From: Hyphomonas sp036964145
GTDB lineage: Bacteria; Pseudomonadota; Alphaproteobacteria; Caulobacterales; Hyphomonadaceae
Assembly: GCF_036964145.1 (NCBI RefSeq)
Contig: NZ_JBALUC010000004.1
Span: forward strand, 248,001-312,000
Direction of reading: 5' to 3'
Length of the DNA stretch: 64,000 nt
The position numbers were made by a program, and so were the translations under genes. Under the pieces are notes generated by a model. The model was not told where the DNA came from. It worked only from the letters and a program-made list of their open reading frames with translations, and ran no database searches. This document shows, piece by piece, positions 42,192-50,915 of the stretch (positions within the stretch are counted from its first letter, which is position 1; every line of letters starts with the position of its first letter).

Positions 42192-43079
42192 ATGACCCAG
42201 AAACCTGATCCGGCAGACATCCCGCAGGAGGTGTTCGAACTATATGACGCCTATTGTCATGGTGACCTGTCCCGACGCGCCTTCTTTTCCAGCCTCAGCA
42301 AATATGCGGTTGGCGGCCTGACCGTGACGAGCCTCGCGGCGTGCGTCATGCCTGATTATAGCAAGCAGCAGACCCAGCCTGGCGCAGACGGCTTGTATGA
42401 GGAAACGCTGGTCTACAGCTCTCCGAACGGCGCAGGCGAGATGGAAGGATATTTCGTGCGCCCCGCTGGAGCTGAGCAGACTTTGCCCGGCATTGTCGTC
42501 ATCCACGAAAATCGCGGATTGAATCCGCATATCCGGGATGTGACGCGTCGCGCGGCGCAGGCGGGCTATGTCGCCTTCGCTCCAGACGCGCTCTATCCCC
42601 TTGGCGGCTATCCCGGAACTGATGATGAGGGCCGGCCCATGCAGGCGACGCGGGACCGGGAATCCATGGTTCAGGATTTCATGGCAGCAGCCGATTTCCT
42701 GCGCGGACATGCGGCGGTCAATAGCAAGGTCGGTTGTGTCGGCTTCTGTTTCGGCGGCGCTGTGTCCAATCTCATGGCGGTGCGCCAGCCTTGGCTCTCC
42801 GCTGCAGTGCCATATTATGGCGGTTGGCCTTCGGCGGAAGAGGCTGCAGACATGAAAGTCCCCCTGCAAATCCATCTCGCCGGACTGGATGAGCGCGTGA
42901 ACGGGGGGTGGCCAACCTACAAGGCGGCGCTCGATGAACATCGCGCGGAGTACGAGGCCTATATCTATCCCGGCGTGAACCACGGCTTCCATAATGACAC
43001 GACCCCGCGCTACGACGCCGAGGCTGCGGCGTTGGCCTGGGCGCGCACAGTGGAGTTTTTCAGCCTGCATCTGGGGTGA
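42192..43079 (+). CDS. Dienelactone hydrolase family protein, probably Tat-exported
   Basis: A 295-residue alpha/beta hydrolase with a long N-terminal region carrying a Tat-like motif SRRAFFSSLSKY (residues 27-38) followed by a hydrophobic stretch. The dienelactone hydrolase triad is plausible: Cys nucleophile in GFCFGG, Asp in AGLDERV and His in NHGFHND, with the Glu of HENRGL. Enzymes of this family open lactones or act as esterases. The sequence LAAC after the Tat region could be a lipobox, so Tat-lipoprotein export is possible. It lies between rimI and fur. Confidence 0.85.
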   Translation: MTQKPDPADIPQEVFELYDAYCHGDLSRRAFFSSLSKYAVGGLTVTSLAACVMPDYSKQQTQPGADGLYEETLVYSSPNGAGEMEGYFVRPAGAEQTLPGIVVIHENRGLNPHIRDVTRRAAQAGYVAFAPDALYPLGGYPGTDDEGRPMQATRDRESMVQDFMAAADFLRGHAAVNSKVGCVGFCFGGAVSNLMAVRQPWLSAAVPYYGGWPSAEEAADMKVPLQIHLAGLDERVNGGWPTYKAALDEHRAEYEAYIYPGVNHGFHNDTTPRYDAEAAALAWARTVEFFSLHLG

Positions 43080-43155
43080 CGCCAGGAGAGGTTCTGGGTG
43101 CGTTTGAGGTTTCAATCCACTGGACTTCCTTGAAATGTGAGGGCAAAACATTCCC

Positions 43156-43575
43156 ATGGATCGACTCGAAAAACTCTGTGCCGAAAAAGGCCTCCGGATG
43201 ACCGAACCCCGGCGCATCATTGCGCGGGTTCTGTCCTCGTCTGAAGACCACCCGGACGCCGAAGAATTGCACCGCCGCGCAAATTCCATGGACGCGTCGA
43301 TCTCGCTGGCCACCGTCTACCGGACCGTGAAACTCTTCGAGGATGCCGGCATCATCCAGGCGCATGATTTCCGGGATGGCCGCGCCCGCTATGAAGAGGT
43401 GCCGGACGAACACCATGACCACCTCATCAATGTGAAAAATGGCGAAGTGGTCGAGTTCCATTCCGAGGAAATCGAGCGCCTTCAGGTCGAGATCGCGAAG
43501 AAACTCGGCTTCAAGCTGGTGGACCACCGGCTTGAACTCTATGGCATTCCTCTGAAGGATGAAGGTCAGGCCTGA
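43156..43575 (+). CDS. fur: Fur/Mur family metalloregulator
   Basis: A 139-residue Fur-family repressor. The winged HTH includes SLATVYRTVKLFEDAGII; the metal site is HHDHLINVKNGEVVEFHSEEIE. The C-terminal CxxC structural zinc motif is missing, as is usual for alphaproteobacterial Fur/Mur, which respond to manganese or iron. Position next to nfuA, tsaB and rimI is conserved in the group. Whether it senses Mn or Fe cannot be told. Confidence 0.93.
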   Translation: MDRLEKLCAEKGLRMTEPRRIIARVLSSSEDHPDAEELHRRANSMDASISLATVYRTVKLFEDAGIIQAHDFRDGRARYEEVPDEHHDHLINVKNGEVVEFHSEEIERLQVEIAKKLGFKLVDHRLELYGIPLKDEGQA

Positions 43576-43604
43576 TTAGCCGGTCTCTGGACGCAGCCCG
43601 TTCA

Positions 43605-43726
43605 AGTCCCGTAAATCATTCAGCGCCACACTGGCCGGACAGTTTTGACCGGTCCGAACTGGCGCGTGAACTCTTGCCCTGTGCCCAAGATCAGCCGCAT
43701 TCCGGACCTATTCAGATTACGGGACG
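43605..43726 (+). other. Structured intergenic element with nested inverted repeats
   Basis: A 9-bp perfect outer stem, GTCCCGTAA (43606-43614) and TTACGGGAC (43717-43725), encloses a hairpin made of GCGCCA/TGGCGC (43623-43628, 43660-43665) and GGCCGG/CCGGTC (43633-43638, 43649-43654, one G-U). It sits in the 161-base gap between fur and the next gene and ends 11 bases before that start. It may be a structured RNA, a cis-regulatory leader or the fur terminator. There is no T-run. Confidence 0.35.
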
Positions 43727-43736
43727 GTAATTCGAG

Positions 43737-44462
43737 ATGCTTCTGGCTTTCCTTGCGAGCCTCATCATGATGACGCAGGCCCCGCCACTGGACGCGGCGC
43801 TGACCGCGACGGAAGCGCCGCGCACCCTGCGGGCCGCTTTCACTGTCGAACTGCAAAGCCAGCATGCCAGCCGCGTCTATTCCTATGATCCCCGCAACGA
43901 GAAGGGCGCTCGGTGGCAGGTTGTCTCCTGGGAGGGGGAAGATGACGAACTGGAAGAGGTGGCCGCCAACTGGGCCAATGAAGCTGCGCCGGATGGGCGC
44001 CTGTTCCCGGACGATCTGCGCGCCAGCATGGGCCGCGAAGTGCGGGTGGAGGATATGGGCCATGCCTGGCGAGTCGCGTTCAGGCACCAACCCTCGACCA
44101 ATGACGGCGAATTCGATGTCTGGGCGGCCGAACGTCTGCAGGCGACAGCGTGGCTGGATCCCGTGGGCGAGCGCTTCCTGAGGATCGACTATCGCCTGCC
44201 GAAGCCGGTTGCGGGACCGGAGGGCGGCAAGCTGACCCGCTATGAGCAGAGCTATTTCATCCGGACCGAACCGCGCTGGGGTATGAGCTATGTGTCCAGC
44301 TTCTCGATTGATCTTGAAGCGCGCGCGGCCTTTCGCACGATCTCGCGACGCTATTCAGCGAACATCATCCAGACCGAATTCTTCTTTGCGAGCGCCGAGG
44401 CCGAAACAGATTTTGAAATTCGGCGAAAAGGGCCGCAGCTCATGTCTGGATTGCCGCGCTAA
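43737..44462 (+). CDS. Exported hypothetical protein
   Basis: A 241-residue protein with a short hydrophobic N-terminus that could be a signal peptide (cleavage near residue 20). The mature part is mainly beta with many Trp/Arg residues (WRVAFRHQPS, FDVWAAERLQATAWLDPVGERFLRIDYRL) and no motif I recognise. It precedes DUF1489 by 18 bases and may be co-transcribed with it. Confidence 0.6.
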   Translation: MLLAFLASLIMMTQAPPLDAALTATEAPRTLRAAFTVELQSQHASRVYSYDPRNEKGARWQVVSWEGEDDELEEVAANWANEAAPDGRLFPDDLRASMGREVRVEDMGHAWRVAFRHQPSTNDGEFDVWAAERLQATAWLDPVGERFLRIDYRLPKPVAGPEGGKLTRYEQSYFIRTEPRWGMSYVSSFSIDLEARAAFRTISRRYSANIIQTEFFFASAEAETDFEIRRKGPQLMSGLPR

Positions 44463-44480
44463 GGCGGCTAAATTAGGCGC

Positions 44481-44894
44481 ATGACGATTCACATGGTGAA
44501 GCTCTGCGTCGGCGCGGAAGATATTGACGATCTGGTGAACTGGCAGAAGCGCCTGATGAAACAGGGGCATGAGCCGTTCCATCGCACGCGCATGATGCCG
44601 AAACAGAAAGACCAGCTGCTGGAAGGCGGGTCGATCTATTGGGTCATCAAGGGGGCGATCCGGGTTCGCCAGCGCATACTCGAGGTGCGCGAAGTCGCCG
44701 GAGATGGCCACTCGATGTGCGAGCTTGTCTTCGATCCCAATCTGGTGCGCACCTATGCCAAGCCGAAGCGGCCTTTCCAGGGCTGGCGCTATTTGAAACC
44801 GGGCGAGGCGCCGCGCGATCTGGGCAGCAAGGAAGCCGCTATCGACATTCCACCTTCACTGGACGCCGCACTCAAGCAGGCGGGCGTCTGGTAG
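44481..44894 (+). CDS. DUF1489 family protein
   Basis: A 137-residue protein matching the alphaproteobacterial DUF1489: MTIHMVKLCVGAEDIDDLVNWQ at the start, MMPKQKDQLLEGGSIYWVIKGAIRVRQ and PFQGWRYLKPGEAPRDL. The family has no assigned role; its conserved Cys-His-Tyr residues could bind RNA or a cofactor. Confidence 0.85.
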   Translation: MTIHMVKLCVGAEDIDDLVNWQKRLMKQGHEPFHRTRMMPKQKDQLLEGGSIYWVIKGAIRVRQRILEVREVAGDGHSMCELVFDPNLVRTYAKPKRPFQGWRYLKPGEAPRDLGSKEAAIDIPPSLDAALKQAGVW

Positions 44895-44991
44895 GGGAGG
44901 CGACGTATCGTCACCAAAGGGTTTTCCTTGCGGCGTATGTCTTGGTATCCCTCGCGAACGATGAATCAGAGTCCGGGGCAATAATTACGTG

Positions 44992-45813
44992 ATGGATCTC
45001 CTTGCGCAGTATGCGCCCCTCCTGCTGGCGCTTGCTGCCGCCGGGATCGCGGCCGGGTTGGCCGCCGGCCTGTTTGGCATTGGCGGCGGTGCCATTATCG
45101 TGCCCGTTCTGTATTTCCTGTTTGAGGGCATGGGCTACAGCGAGACGGCGATGCATGTCGCCGTGTCCACATCGCTTGCGACGATCATCCTGACCTCGAT
45201 CCGCAGCGTGCTTGCGCATAATTCTCATGGCGCCGTCGATTGGCAGATCATTCGCGGTTGGGCTCCCTGGATCGTGATCGGCGCCCTGATCGGCATGGCG
45301 GTGAGTGGCTACTTGTCCAATCGGGGCCTGCTCGCGATTTTCGGGTCTCTGGCCTTCCTGCTGGCCGCGCAGCTTTATTTCGGACGTCCCACATGGCGAC
45401 TGGCGGATGACATGCCGACCGGCATGGCGCGGGCAGGGCTTGGCGCGTCTGTCGGCGCACTTTCGGCGCTGATGGGAATAGGCGGCGGCACGTTTGGCGT
45501 CAGCCTGATGACGCTTTGTGGCCGTCCGATCCACCGCGCGGTTGCCACGGCAGCGGGCTGGGGCGTTGCCATCGGTCTGCCGGGCGCGTTGGCGGCGATT
45601 GTCGTCGGCTGGGGCACAGAGGGCCGCCCGCCATTCTCATTCGGCAATGTGAACCTCGCAGCGTTTGCGCTCATCTCCACATTCACGGTGACTATGGCGC
45701 CCGTGGGCGCGAAGCTGGCGCACAGCCTCGATGCGGCCAAGCTGAAACGCTGGTTCGCCATATTGCTGGCCGTGGTGGCAGCGCGCATGTTGTGGAAGGC
45801 AATTGGCCTTTAG
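44992..45813 (+). CDS. TSUP family (TauE/SafE) permease
   Basis: A 273-residue membrane protein with about eight hydrophobic segments. The two TSUP repeats are visible: GLAAGLFGIGGGAIIVPVLY near the N-terminus and GALSALMGIGGGTFGVSLM in the middle. The family exports sulfite, taurine breakdown products or other organosulfonates. Start by ATG, preceded by an in-frame GTG. It is convergent with the HupE/UreJ gene; their stops overlap. Confidence 0.93.
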   Translation: MDLLAQYAPLLLALAAAGIAAGLAAGLFGIGGGAIIVPVLYFLFEGMGYSETAMHVAVSTSLATIILTSIRSVLAHNSHGAVDWQIIRGWAPWIVIGALIGMAVSGYLSNRGLLAIFGSLAFLLAAQLYFGRPTWRLADDMPTGMARAGLGASVGALSALMGIGGGTFGVSLMTLCGRPIHRAVATAAGWGVAIGLPGALAAIVVGWGTEGRPPFSFGNVNLAAFALISTFTVTMAPVGAKLAHSLDAAKLKRWFAILLAVVAARMLWKAIGL

Positions 45814-46778
45814 AAAAAGGTCTCTGCGATCCGTTCTATGGCCCAGAAACTGCCCGTGATGCCGATGCTGTAGGCCAAGGCCGTGCGCACCGCGGGTTCG
45901 CCTTTGCGATAGAGGTGGCGCCCCAGCCAGGCGAGCGCCAGCACGAAAAGGACGAAAGCGACTTGTCCGGCCTCGACGCCAAGATTGAACAGGAGCAGGG
46001 CCATCACTTCCGCGCCCTTCGGCAAGCCGATCTCTGACAGGGCGCCCGCAAAACCGAATCCGTGCACGAGACCGAACCCGAAGGCGATGATCCAGGGGCG
46101 GGTTTGCGCGAGCGTCTCCTGTCCCCGCATCCGGTAAATCGCTTCAGCGCCCAGCAGGGCAATGCTCATCGCGATGACGATTTCCACTGGTGGGCCGGGC
46201 AGGGTGATCCCGCCGAGGGCTGACGCGGCGAGGGTGATGGAGTGCGCGACCGTGAAGGCGGTCACCGTGGCGAGCAACTGGCGCGGCCTGACCAGCAGGA
46301 CCAGACCCAGCACGAAGAGCAAATGATCGAACCCGAACAGGATGTGTTCCACCCCGATCCGGAAATAGGCGAGTATCGGCGCCCCCTGTGGTCTGCTCAG
46401 CTCAACGGAACTGGCGCCGGGGCGCAGCACGGCTGAGATGTCGTCTGCTTCCAGCCGGTCAAGCCGCAGGAAAACATCCGTCAGGGTGCGGTCCAGGCCG
46501 TCGATCGACAGGTTGCCTGAGTTCAGGTCGCAAATCATCGACCAGCGCGTGATCAGGGTTGCGACGGGCGCCGACATGCGTTCATTACGGCGCGTGCACT
46601 CGCCGGGAAACATGGGCTCAAGTTTCAGACGTCGGCCATCGAGTACCGGCTGTTTCCATATGACGTCATACTGGCCCGCCTCGGTTTCGGTAATTTCCAA
46701 ATAGGCCGGGCGCACTTCATGAGCGGCCGCGCACAGGGCAATCAGGACGACGGCCAGCAGACAGAGTGCAACCCGCAT
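45810..46778 (-). CDS. HupE/UreJ-like membrane protein
   Basis: A 322-residue protein: signal-like N-terminus, a periplasmic beta domain (about residues 20-135), then six or so hydrophobic helices with the HupE/UreJ signature YFRIGVEHILFGFDHLLFVLGLVLL, FTVAHSITLAASALG and GFGLVHGFGFAGAL. The conserved His/Asp residues in helices mark metal permeases of the HupE/UreJ family (Ni or Co). No hydrogenase or urease genes are in view. Its start overlaps the stop of the PPIase gene, so it belongs to the DUF3604 cassette. Confidence 0.85.
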   Translation of the reverse strand: MRVALCLLAVVLIALCAAAHEVRPAYLEITETEAGQYDVIWKQPVLDGRRLKLEPMFPGECTRRNERMSAPVATLITRWSMICDLNSGNLSIDGLDRTLTDVFLRLDRLEADDISAVLRPGASSVELSRPQGAPILAYFRIGVEHILFGFDHLLFVLGLVLLVRPRQLLATVTAFTVAHSITLAASALGGITLPGPPVEIVIAMSIALLGAEAIYRMRGQETLAQTRPWIIAFGFGLVHGFGFAGALSEIGLPKGAEVMALLLFNLGVEAGQVAFVLFVLALAWLGRHLYRKGEPAVRTALAYSIGITGSFWAIERIAETFF

Positions 46779-47611
46779 CAGTCCAGTCCCTCTATCACGA
46801 CCTCATAGCGGGCGATGATGTCCTGAATGGCCTGTTCGTTCGCGTCACGCCGGGTCTGCTCCAGCCAGTCCTTGCGGACCTCTGGTGCGACGTCCTCAAA
46901 CGGGGAAAGCTTCGCAGGCGTAGATTTCGTGATCTGGACGAGGTGGACGCCATATGCCGAGGCGACGGGGCCTTGCCAGTCCTCGGAGACGGGAAGGGTG
47001 GACAGGCTTTCCGCAAAGGCGCCGCCGAATTGGCGCGCGAGTTCCCGGAAAGGAATGTCGCCATATTGCCGCTGGAGCATGAAGGGATCGCCAAGCGTGG
47101 CGCTGTCCGGGGGATTGAACCCGCTCAGGCGCGCGAGGGCGGTCTCAGCGGCCGGACTTGCCTCGGCGCCGCGCACATCCGGGCTGAAATAGACGTGGCT
47201 GAAAGTCAGGGTTGCTGGCTGAGTAAACCGATCAGGATGTGCCGTGTGCCAATCTCGCAAATCCTGTTCGGTCGGAATTGGATCTTCCTGCAGGTCCGAG
47301 ACCATGAAAGTCATCTTCTGGGCAAGGCGCCGGGTGATGATCGTATCGTTCCGGTCCAGCCCGAGCCGGCGCGCTTCCCGTGCCAGCGCTTCATCACGCA
47401 CATGGTCTGAGAGCATCGCGGCCATGTCGGCCTCGCCGGGGAGGGCGCCTGCCTCGGACGTGTAGAGCGCGGCCATACGTTCGATCTCGCTTGCAGAAAC
47501 GAGGATGGTGGACTCGGTCCGGGCCGACCGCGCCTGCCAGACTGCATGCGCGCCAAATACCAAGGCCGCCACCACGACAAAATGAACGAGTGGATCTCGC
47601 AGGAACTTCAA
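46778..47611 (-). CDS. Parvulin-like peptidylprolyl isomerase, membrane-anchored
   Basis: A 277-residue protein with an N-terminal membrane segment (residues 8-26), a SurA/PpiC-type helical region and a PPIC-like domain (ATLTFSHVYFSPDVRG to SAYGVHLVQITK) in the periplasm. It would assist folding of exported proteins. It lies 12 bases after DUF3604 and overlaps the HupE/UreJ start, so the three genes form one operon. Confidence 0.8.
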   Translation of the reverse strand: MKFLRDPLVHFVVVAALVFGAHAVWQARSARTESTILVSASEIERMAALYTSEAGALPGEADMAAMLSDHVRDEALAREARRLGLDRNDTIITRRLAQKMTFMVSDLQEDPIPTEQDLRDWHTAHPDRFTQPATLTFSHVYFSPDVRGAEASPAAETALARLSGFNPPDSATLGDPFMLQRQYGDIPFRELARQFGGAFAESLSTLPVSEDWQGPVASAYGVHLVQITKSTPAKLSPFEDVAPEVRKDWLEQTRRDANEQAIQDIIARYEVVIEGLD

Positions 47612-47623
47612 GGCGCTAGTCCC

Positions 47624-49534
47624 TTATTCGGCTGGAATGTACCAGATCGGCGAGGTGTAGGCGCGCTCCTGAATGGTCTGGGGCACGTCAGGGCGGGGCT
47701 CGACATTCCCGCGCATGGCTTCCCAGGTGGACCAGCGGCAGCTCGGGTTTTCCAGCACACGGACATAATAGGTCGCGCGCTGCGCGACGTCGAAATCCGG
47801 ATCCTGCCAGACGGCTTTCAGCTCACTGGCGCCTTCTCCGGTCGGCGTGCAGGTGTCCATGTCGACGGCTGCGCCATTATCTGCGCAGCGATGGGTGGCC
47901 GGGTCGGGCGCGCCATTGTGGCAGGCGACATCATAGATGGCTTCTCCGCCGGATGTGACCTTCACGATCTGGACGCGCTGAAGGGCGCCCATATTGGGAT
48001 CGCGCTGTGCCCAAGCGAGGAACGCCGGAGCTTCACCGGTGCCGACAAGATCGCCGCCCATCGACACCCCGCCCTCATAGGCTTGCCGGGTCAGGTCGGC
48101 GTCGTCCAGCATGTCTTCCGTATACCCATACCCGCCGAAGAAGCGTACCTTCATGCGCGGGCCGGTCGTGGCAAAGGTTTCCTTGCGGCGGAAGGCATCA
48201 AAGATGGATTCGCGCGTATTTTCCTCGGCCCACACGCCGGTCAGGCCAGACGCGGCCCAGCGGGAAAACCATTCCCGTGCATTATTGACCATCGGATTGT
48301 CGGGCTGGGCATCCCAGCTTTTTGTGCCCAGGAACGGAACCGAGCCGCGTGCCATCGGGGTGCCGTCGACAATCCCCACTTTCGACCAGTAATCATTCTC
48401 GGCATAGGCACCGCCTGCCACATGGCTATCGGATGCTCCGACGAGGCCAAAGTGGAACGGGTCGAAACCCTGCTTCTCCTGAAGCTTCAAGCCATTGCGA
48501 TAGGCTTCCCGGACATAGCCGCCTTCCGTTTTCGACACCTGGAAGGAAGCCAGTAGCCGGTCATAGATTTCGAAGTCGGCCCATTCGTCATTGGGCGAGA
48601 GGGCAGGGTGGGTCTCGCTGGTCCCTTTGACTTGGGTTACTTCGACGAGCGGCTCGTTGCGCATGCGCTGGTCGGCATAGGCCACGTCCAGCGGGTCGCC
48701 ATTATAGGTTTCCAGACGGAACATCTGTCCATCGGATACATTCGAATTGTGCGGAATGGCGATGGCTTCATAGCCTTCAGCCCGTTGTTGATCCATCCAG
48801 TCCCACAAGTCTTCCGGGTTAGGCGAATCTAGGGTCGAGAAAGCACGGTCCGGCGCGTCGCCCTTGAAGAAGACATTGCGGTGGAGATTGCCCCCGGCAA
48901 ATGAACCATCCTCCTCATTCATGGTCACGGACGTGAACTCATAGGCGGCAAACGTCGTGAACTCGCCGGGCACATAATATTTGTCGGCAGCGTCAATATT
49001 CTGTTGCCAGACCGAGCCCATGATCTCGGTATCGTACATTTCCTCGATCGGTTCGCCCGAGCGGACCGACGCACCGACGCCCTGGAATGCCGCAGTAATC
49101 TTTGCGGGATCGGCCGAGAACATATCCTTGGCGCGCGGTAATTCGGAAAGATCCGTGCCGGGCGTATCCATGACGGGCAGGATGCCGAGATATTCGGCAT
49201 GGTCGGTCACGGTGTAGAAATCGAGCGGGCCGCCCGCAATGGTCATGTCAAAGCCGGAAGGGTGGGTGATGGTCTCGCCCCGGGCAAACCTATAGGCGTC
49301 ATCGGCAGTGCGCCGGACATTGAAGATATATGCATCAAAGCTGGAGCGCGTGTGGATATGCAGGTCACCGAAATAGGCATTCCGGTCTTCATTGTATCCA
49401 GCCGTCCGCCCCGAGGCAGGCGCGGTTTGTTCAATTTGCGCGGTATCGCTGTCCGGTGCAGAATTGTCTGGCGCGGAGCTATCGCACGCAGCCAGTGCGA
49501 TCGCCGAAACGGCGAGGCCCAACAATCTCTTCAT
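47624..49534 (-). CDS. DUF3604 lipoprotein, PHP-like phosphoesterase fold
   Basis: A 636-residue lipoprotein (lipobox LAAC, about Cys17). The conserved YFGDLHIHTRSSFDAY (HxH metal-binding motif of the PHP type) near residue 50, DFYTVTDHAEYLG, FAAYEFTS and GASDSHVAGGAY define DUF3604. The C-terminus has a WCxD-like RATYYVRVLENPSCRWSTWEA block conserved in the family. A metal-dependent hydrolase activity is plausible but undemonstrated. GGAGGAAG precedes the ATG at 49534. It is first gene of a three-gene operon. Confidence 0.85.
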   Translation of the reverse strand: MKRLLGLAVSAIALAACDSSAPDNSAPDSDTAQIEQTAPASGRTAGYNEDRNAYFGDLHIHTRSSFDAYIFNVRRTADDAYRFARGETITHPSGFDMTIAGGPLDFYTVTDHAEYLGILPVMDTPGTDLSELPRAKDMFSADPAKITAAFQGVGASVRSGEPIEEMYDTEIMGSVWQQNIDAADKYYVPGEFTTFAAYEFTSVTMNEEDGSFAGGNLHRNVFFKGDAPDRAFSTLDSPNPEDLWDWMDQQRAEGYEAIAIPHNSNVSDGQMFRLETYNGDPLDVAYADQRMRNEPLVEVTQVKGTSETHPALSPNDEWADFEIYDRLLASFQVSKTEGGYVREAYRNGLKLQEKQGFDPFHFGLVGASDSHVAGGAYAENDYWSKVGIVDGTPMARGSVPFLGTKSWDAQPDNPMVNNAREWFSRWAASGLTGVWAEENTRESIFDAFRRKETFATTGPRMKVRFFGGYGYTEDMLDDADLTRQAYEGGVSMGGDLVGTGEAPAFLAWAQRDPNMGALQRVQIVKVTSGGEAIYDVACHNGAPDPATHRCADNGAAVDMDTCTPTGEGASELKAVWQDPDFDVAQRATYYVRVLENPSCRWSTWEAMRGNVEPRPDVPQTIQERAYTSPIWYIPAE

Positions 49535-49625
49535 GTCTTCCTCCCAAGGGGCATGTTTGCCTGCCCTCATGGGTGGAAGTTTGCGATGATAACGGAAGGC
49601 TGTCCAGCTTGACGCCCGGGAAGGA

Positions 49626-49994
49626 TCAGATGGAGCTGATATCGGTAATCTTGTAAGTGAGCGGTGTTTCGCCATGGCTGGCGATGGTTACATATTCGCC
49701 TTCCTTGAAGATATGTTCGCCCAGCTTGTAGCCGGCTTCGTCATCCCCCTCATCGTCTTCATCATAATGGAAGAACCAGCGACTGCCGCGATGGGTCAGC
49801 AGGCCATCGGCATGCTCGTCAGGGTCTGGGCTGAAGCGTACGACGCGGCAGGCGGACCGGTTGTCGCGCCATGCATCAACATCGATCTGGCCCTCAGCGG
49901 TCAGCGGCGCGACCAGCGTATAGCCTTGCCCGGCATCGCCGTTTGGCAGGCCGGGATTGCGGGCGAGTTGCAGTACGATCTTTGAAAGGCTCAT
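49626..49994 (-). CDS. Hypothetical protein co-transcribed with UspA
   Basis: A 122-residue acidic cytoplasmic protein with a WRDNRSACRVVRF stretch, a central DEDDEGDDEAG acidic loop and a C-terminal EGEYVTIASHGETPLTYKI. I do not recognise a family. AAAGGAG lies 7 bases upstream of the ATG, and the UspA stop is 13 bases away, so both are likely one transcript. Confidence 0.7.
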   Translation of the reverse strand: MSLSKIVLQLARNPGLPNGDAGQGYTLVAPLTAEGQIDVDAWRDNRSACRVVRFSPDPDEHADGLLTHRGSRWFFHYDEDDEGDDEAGYKLGEHIFKEGEYVTIASHGETPLTYKITDISSI

Positions 49995-50007
49995 GACTGA
50001 ATCTCCT

Positions 50008-50838
50008 TTAGTGGGCCAACGCCAGAGCGGGGGCGTTGTCGGCGCGTAGCAGGCGGCGTGTGGTGCCGCCGAAAATGCGTTCGGCGAGGCGGGAATGACC
50101 ATAGGCGCCCGCCAGGATCATGCTGGCCCCAGTGCCCTTTGCCATGGCGAGCAGGCCGGAGGAGACTTCGCCCTCGATTTCCATGACCCGTGAGGAAATG
50201 CCCTGCAGGACCAGCCATTCCACGAGCGCTTCCGGTGCTGCAATCTCGCGTTGGGGATCCTTGTTCAGATCATCCGTGTTCTGGGCGATAATGACGTCAC
50301 CAAAGGCCCGCAGGAGCGGGAGGTGGAAACGGACGGTCCGGGCTGCGCCATTGCTGCCATCCCAGGCGATAATGGCGGGCCCGTCCATGTCCGTCGTCGT
50401 CCCGGCCAGGACGACCGGAAGGTGGGCCTCCATCAGGACATATTCGAAGGACACATTCAGCGGTTGTGAGCCGTCCGCAGCGGAGCGCGGAAACACTACC
50501 GCCTCGGACAGGGCGGCGGCATCCGACGCCGCACGCTCAACCGTGTTGACCTCGTGCTTGAACTCGCAGGTGACCGTCTCCTCGCCTTGCGTCGCCTGTT
50601 TGAAAGCTTCGCGGGCATTGGTCAGGACCTCTTCCTGCATATCGAAGACCGATTGGGTGGTGACGCTGGTCAGACCTGCAGCCTCCGGCGTGGCAATCAC
50701 CATCAGGGCGGCGTTCGGATCGGGCAGGACGCACAGGGCCCGCAGCGGCACATTCATGCGGCGGGCAAGCGACAGGGCGGTGCGGATGGTGGCAAGGTCG
50801 GTCTCAACCGTCCCCTGCAACATGGCGACTACGGACAT
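50008..50838 (-). CDS. Universal stress protein, two UspA domains
   Basis: A 276-residue UspA-family protein with two domains; the second ends in the ATP-binding pattern GAYGHSRLAERIFGGTTR (G-2x-G-9x-G-T). The first domain lacks that motif. UspA-type proteins aid survival under stress or growth arrest; a direct target is not known. The neighbour gene downstream is likely coupled. Confidence 0.88.
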   Translation of the reverse strand: MSVVAMLQGTVETDLATIRTALSLARRMNVPLRALCVLPDPNAALMVIATPEAAGLTSVTTQSVFDMQEEVLTNAREAFKQATQGEETVTCEFKHEVNTVERAASDAAALSEAVVFPRSAADGSQPLNVSFEYVLMEAHLPVVLAGTTTDMDGPAIIAWDGSNGAARTVRFHLPLLRAFGDVIIAQNTDDLNKDPQREIAAPEALVEWLVLQGISSRVMEIEGEVSSGLLAMAKGTGASMILAGAYGHSRLAERIFGGTTRRLLRADNAPALALAH

Positions 50839-50915
50839 GGGCTCACTCCTAGCGTCAGTCAGGTTCGATAAATCTGTGTAACATTTATCGACCCCGTTGA
50901 ACTAGGTGAGACTAC

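Noticed and set aside
43595..43625. tRNA T-arm-like word GTTCAAGTCCC
   Set aside because: No acceptor, D or anticodon stem can be built around it, so I do not call a tRNA or an attachment-site remnant.
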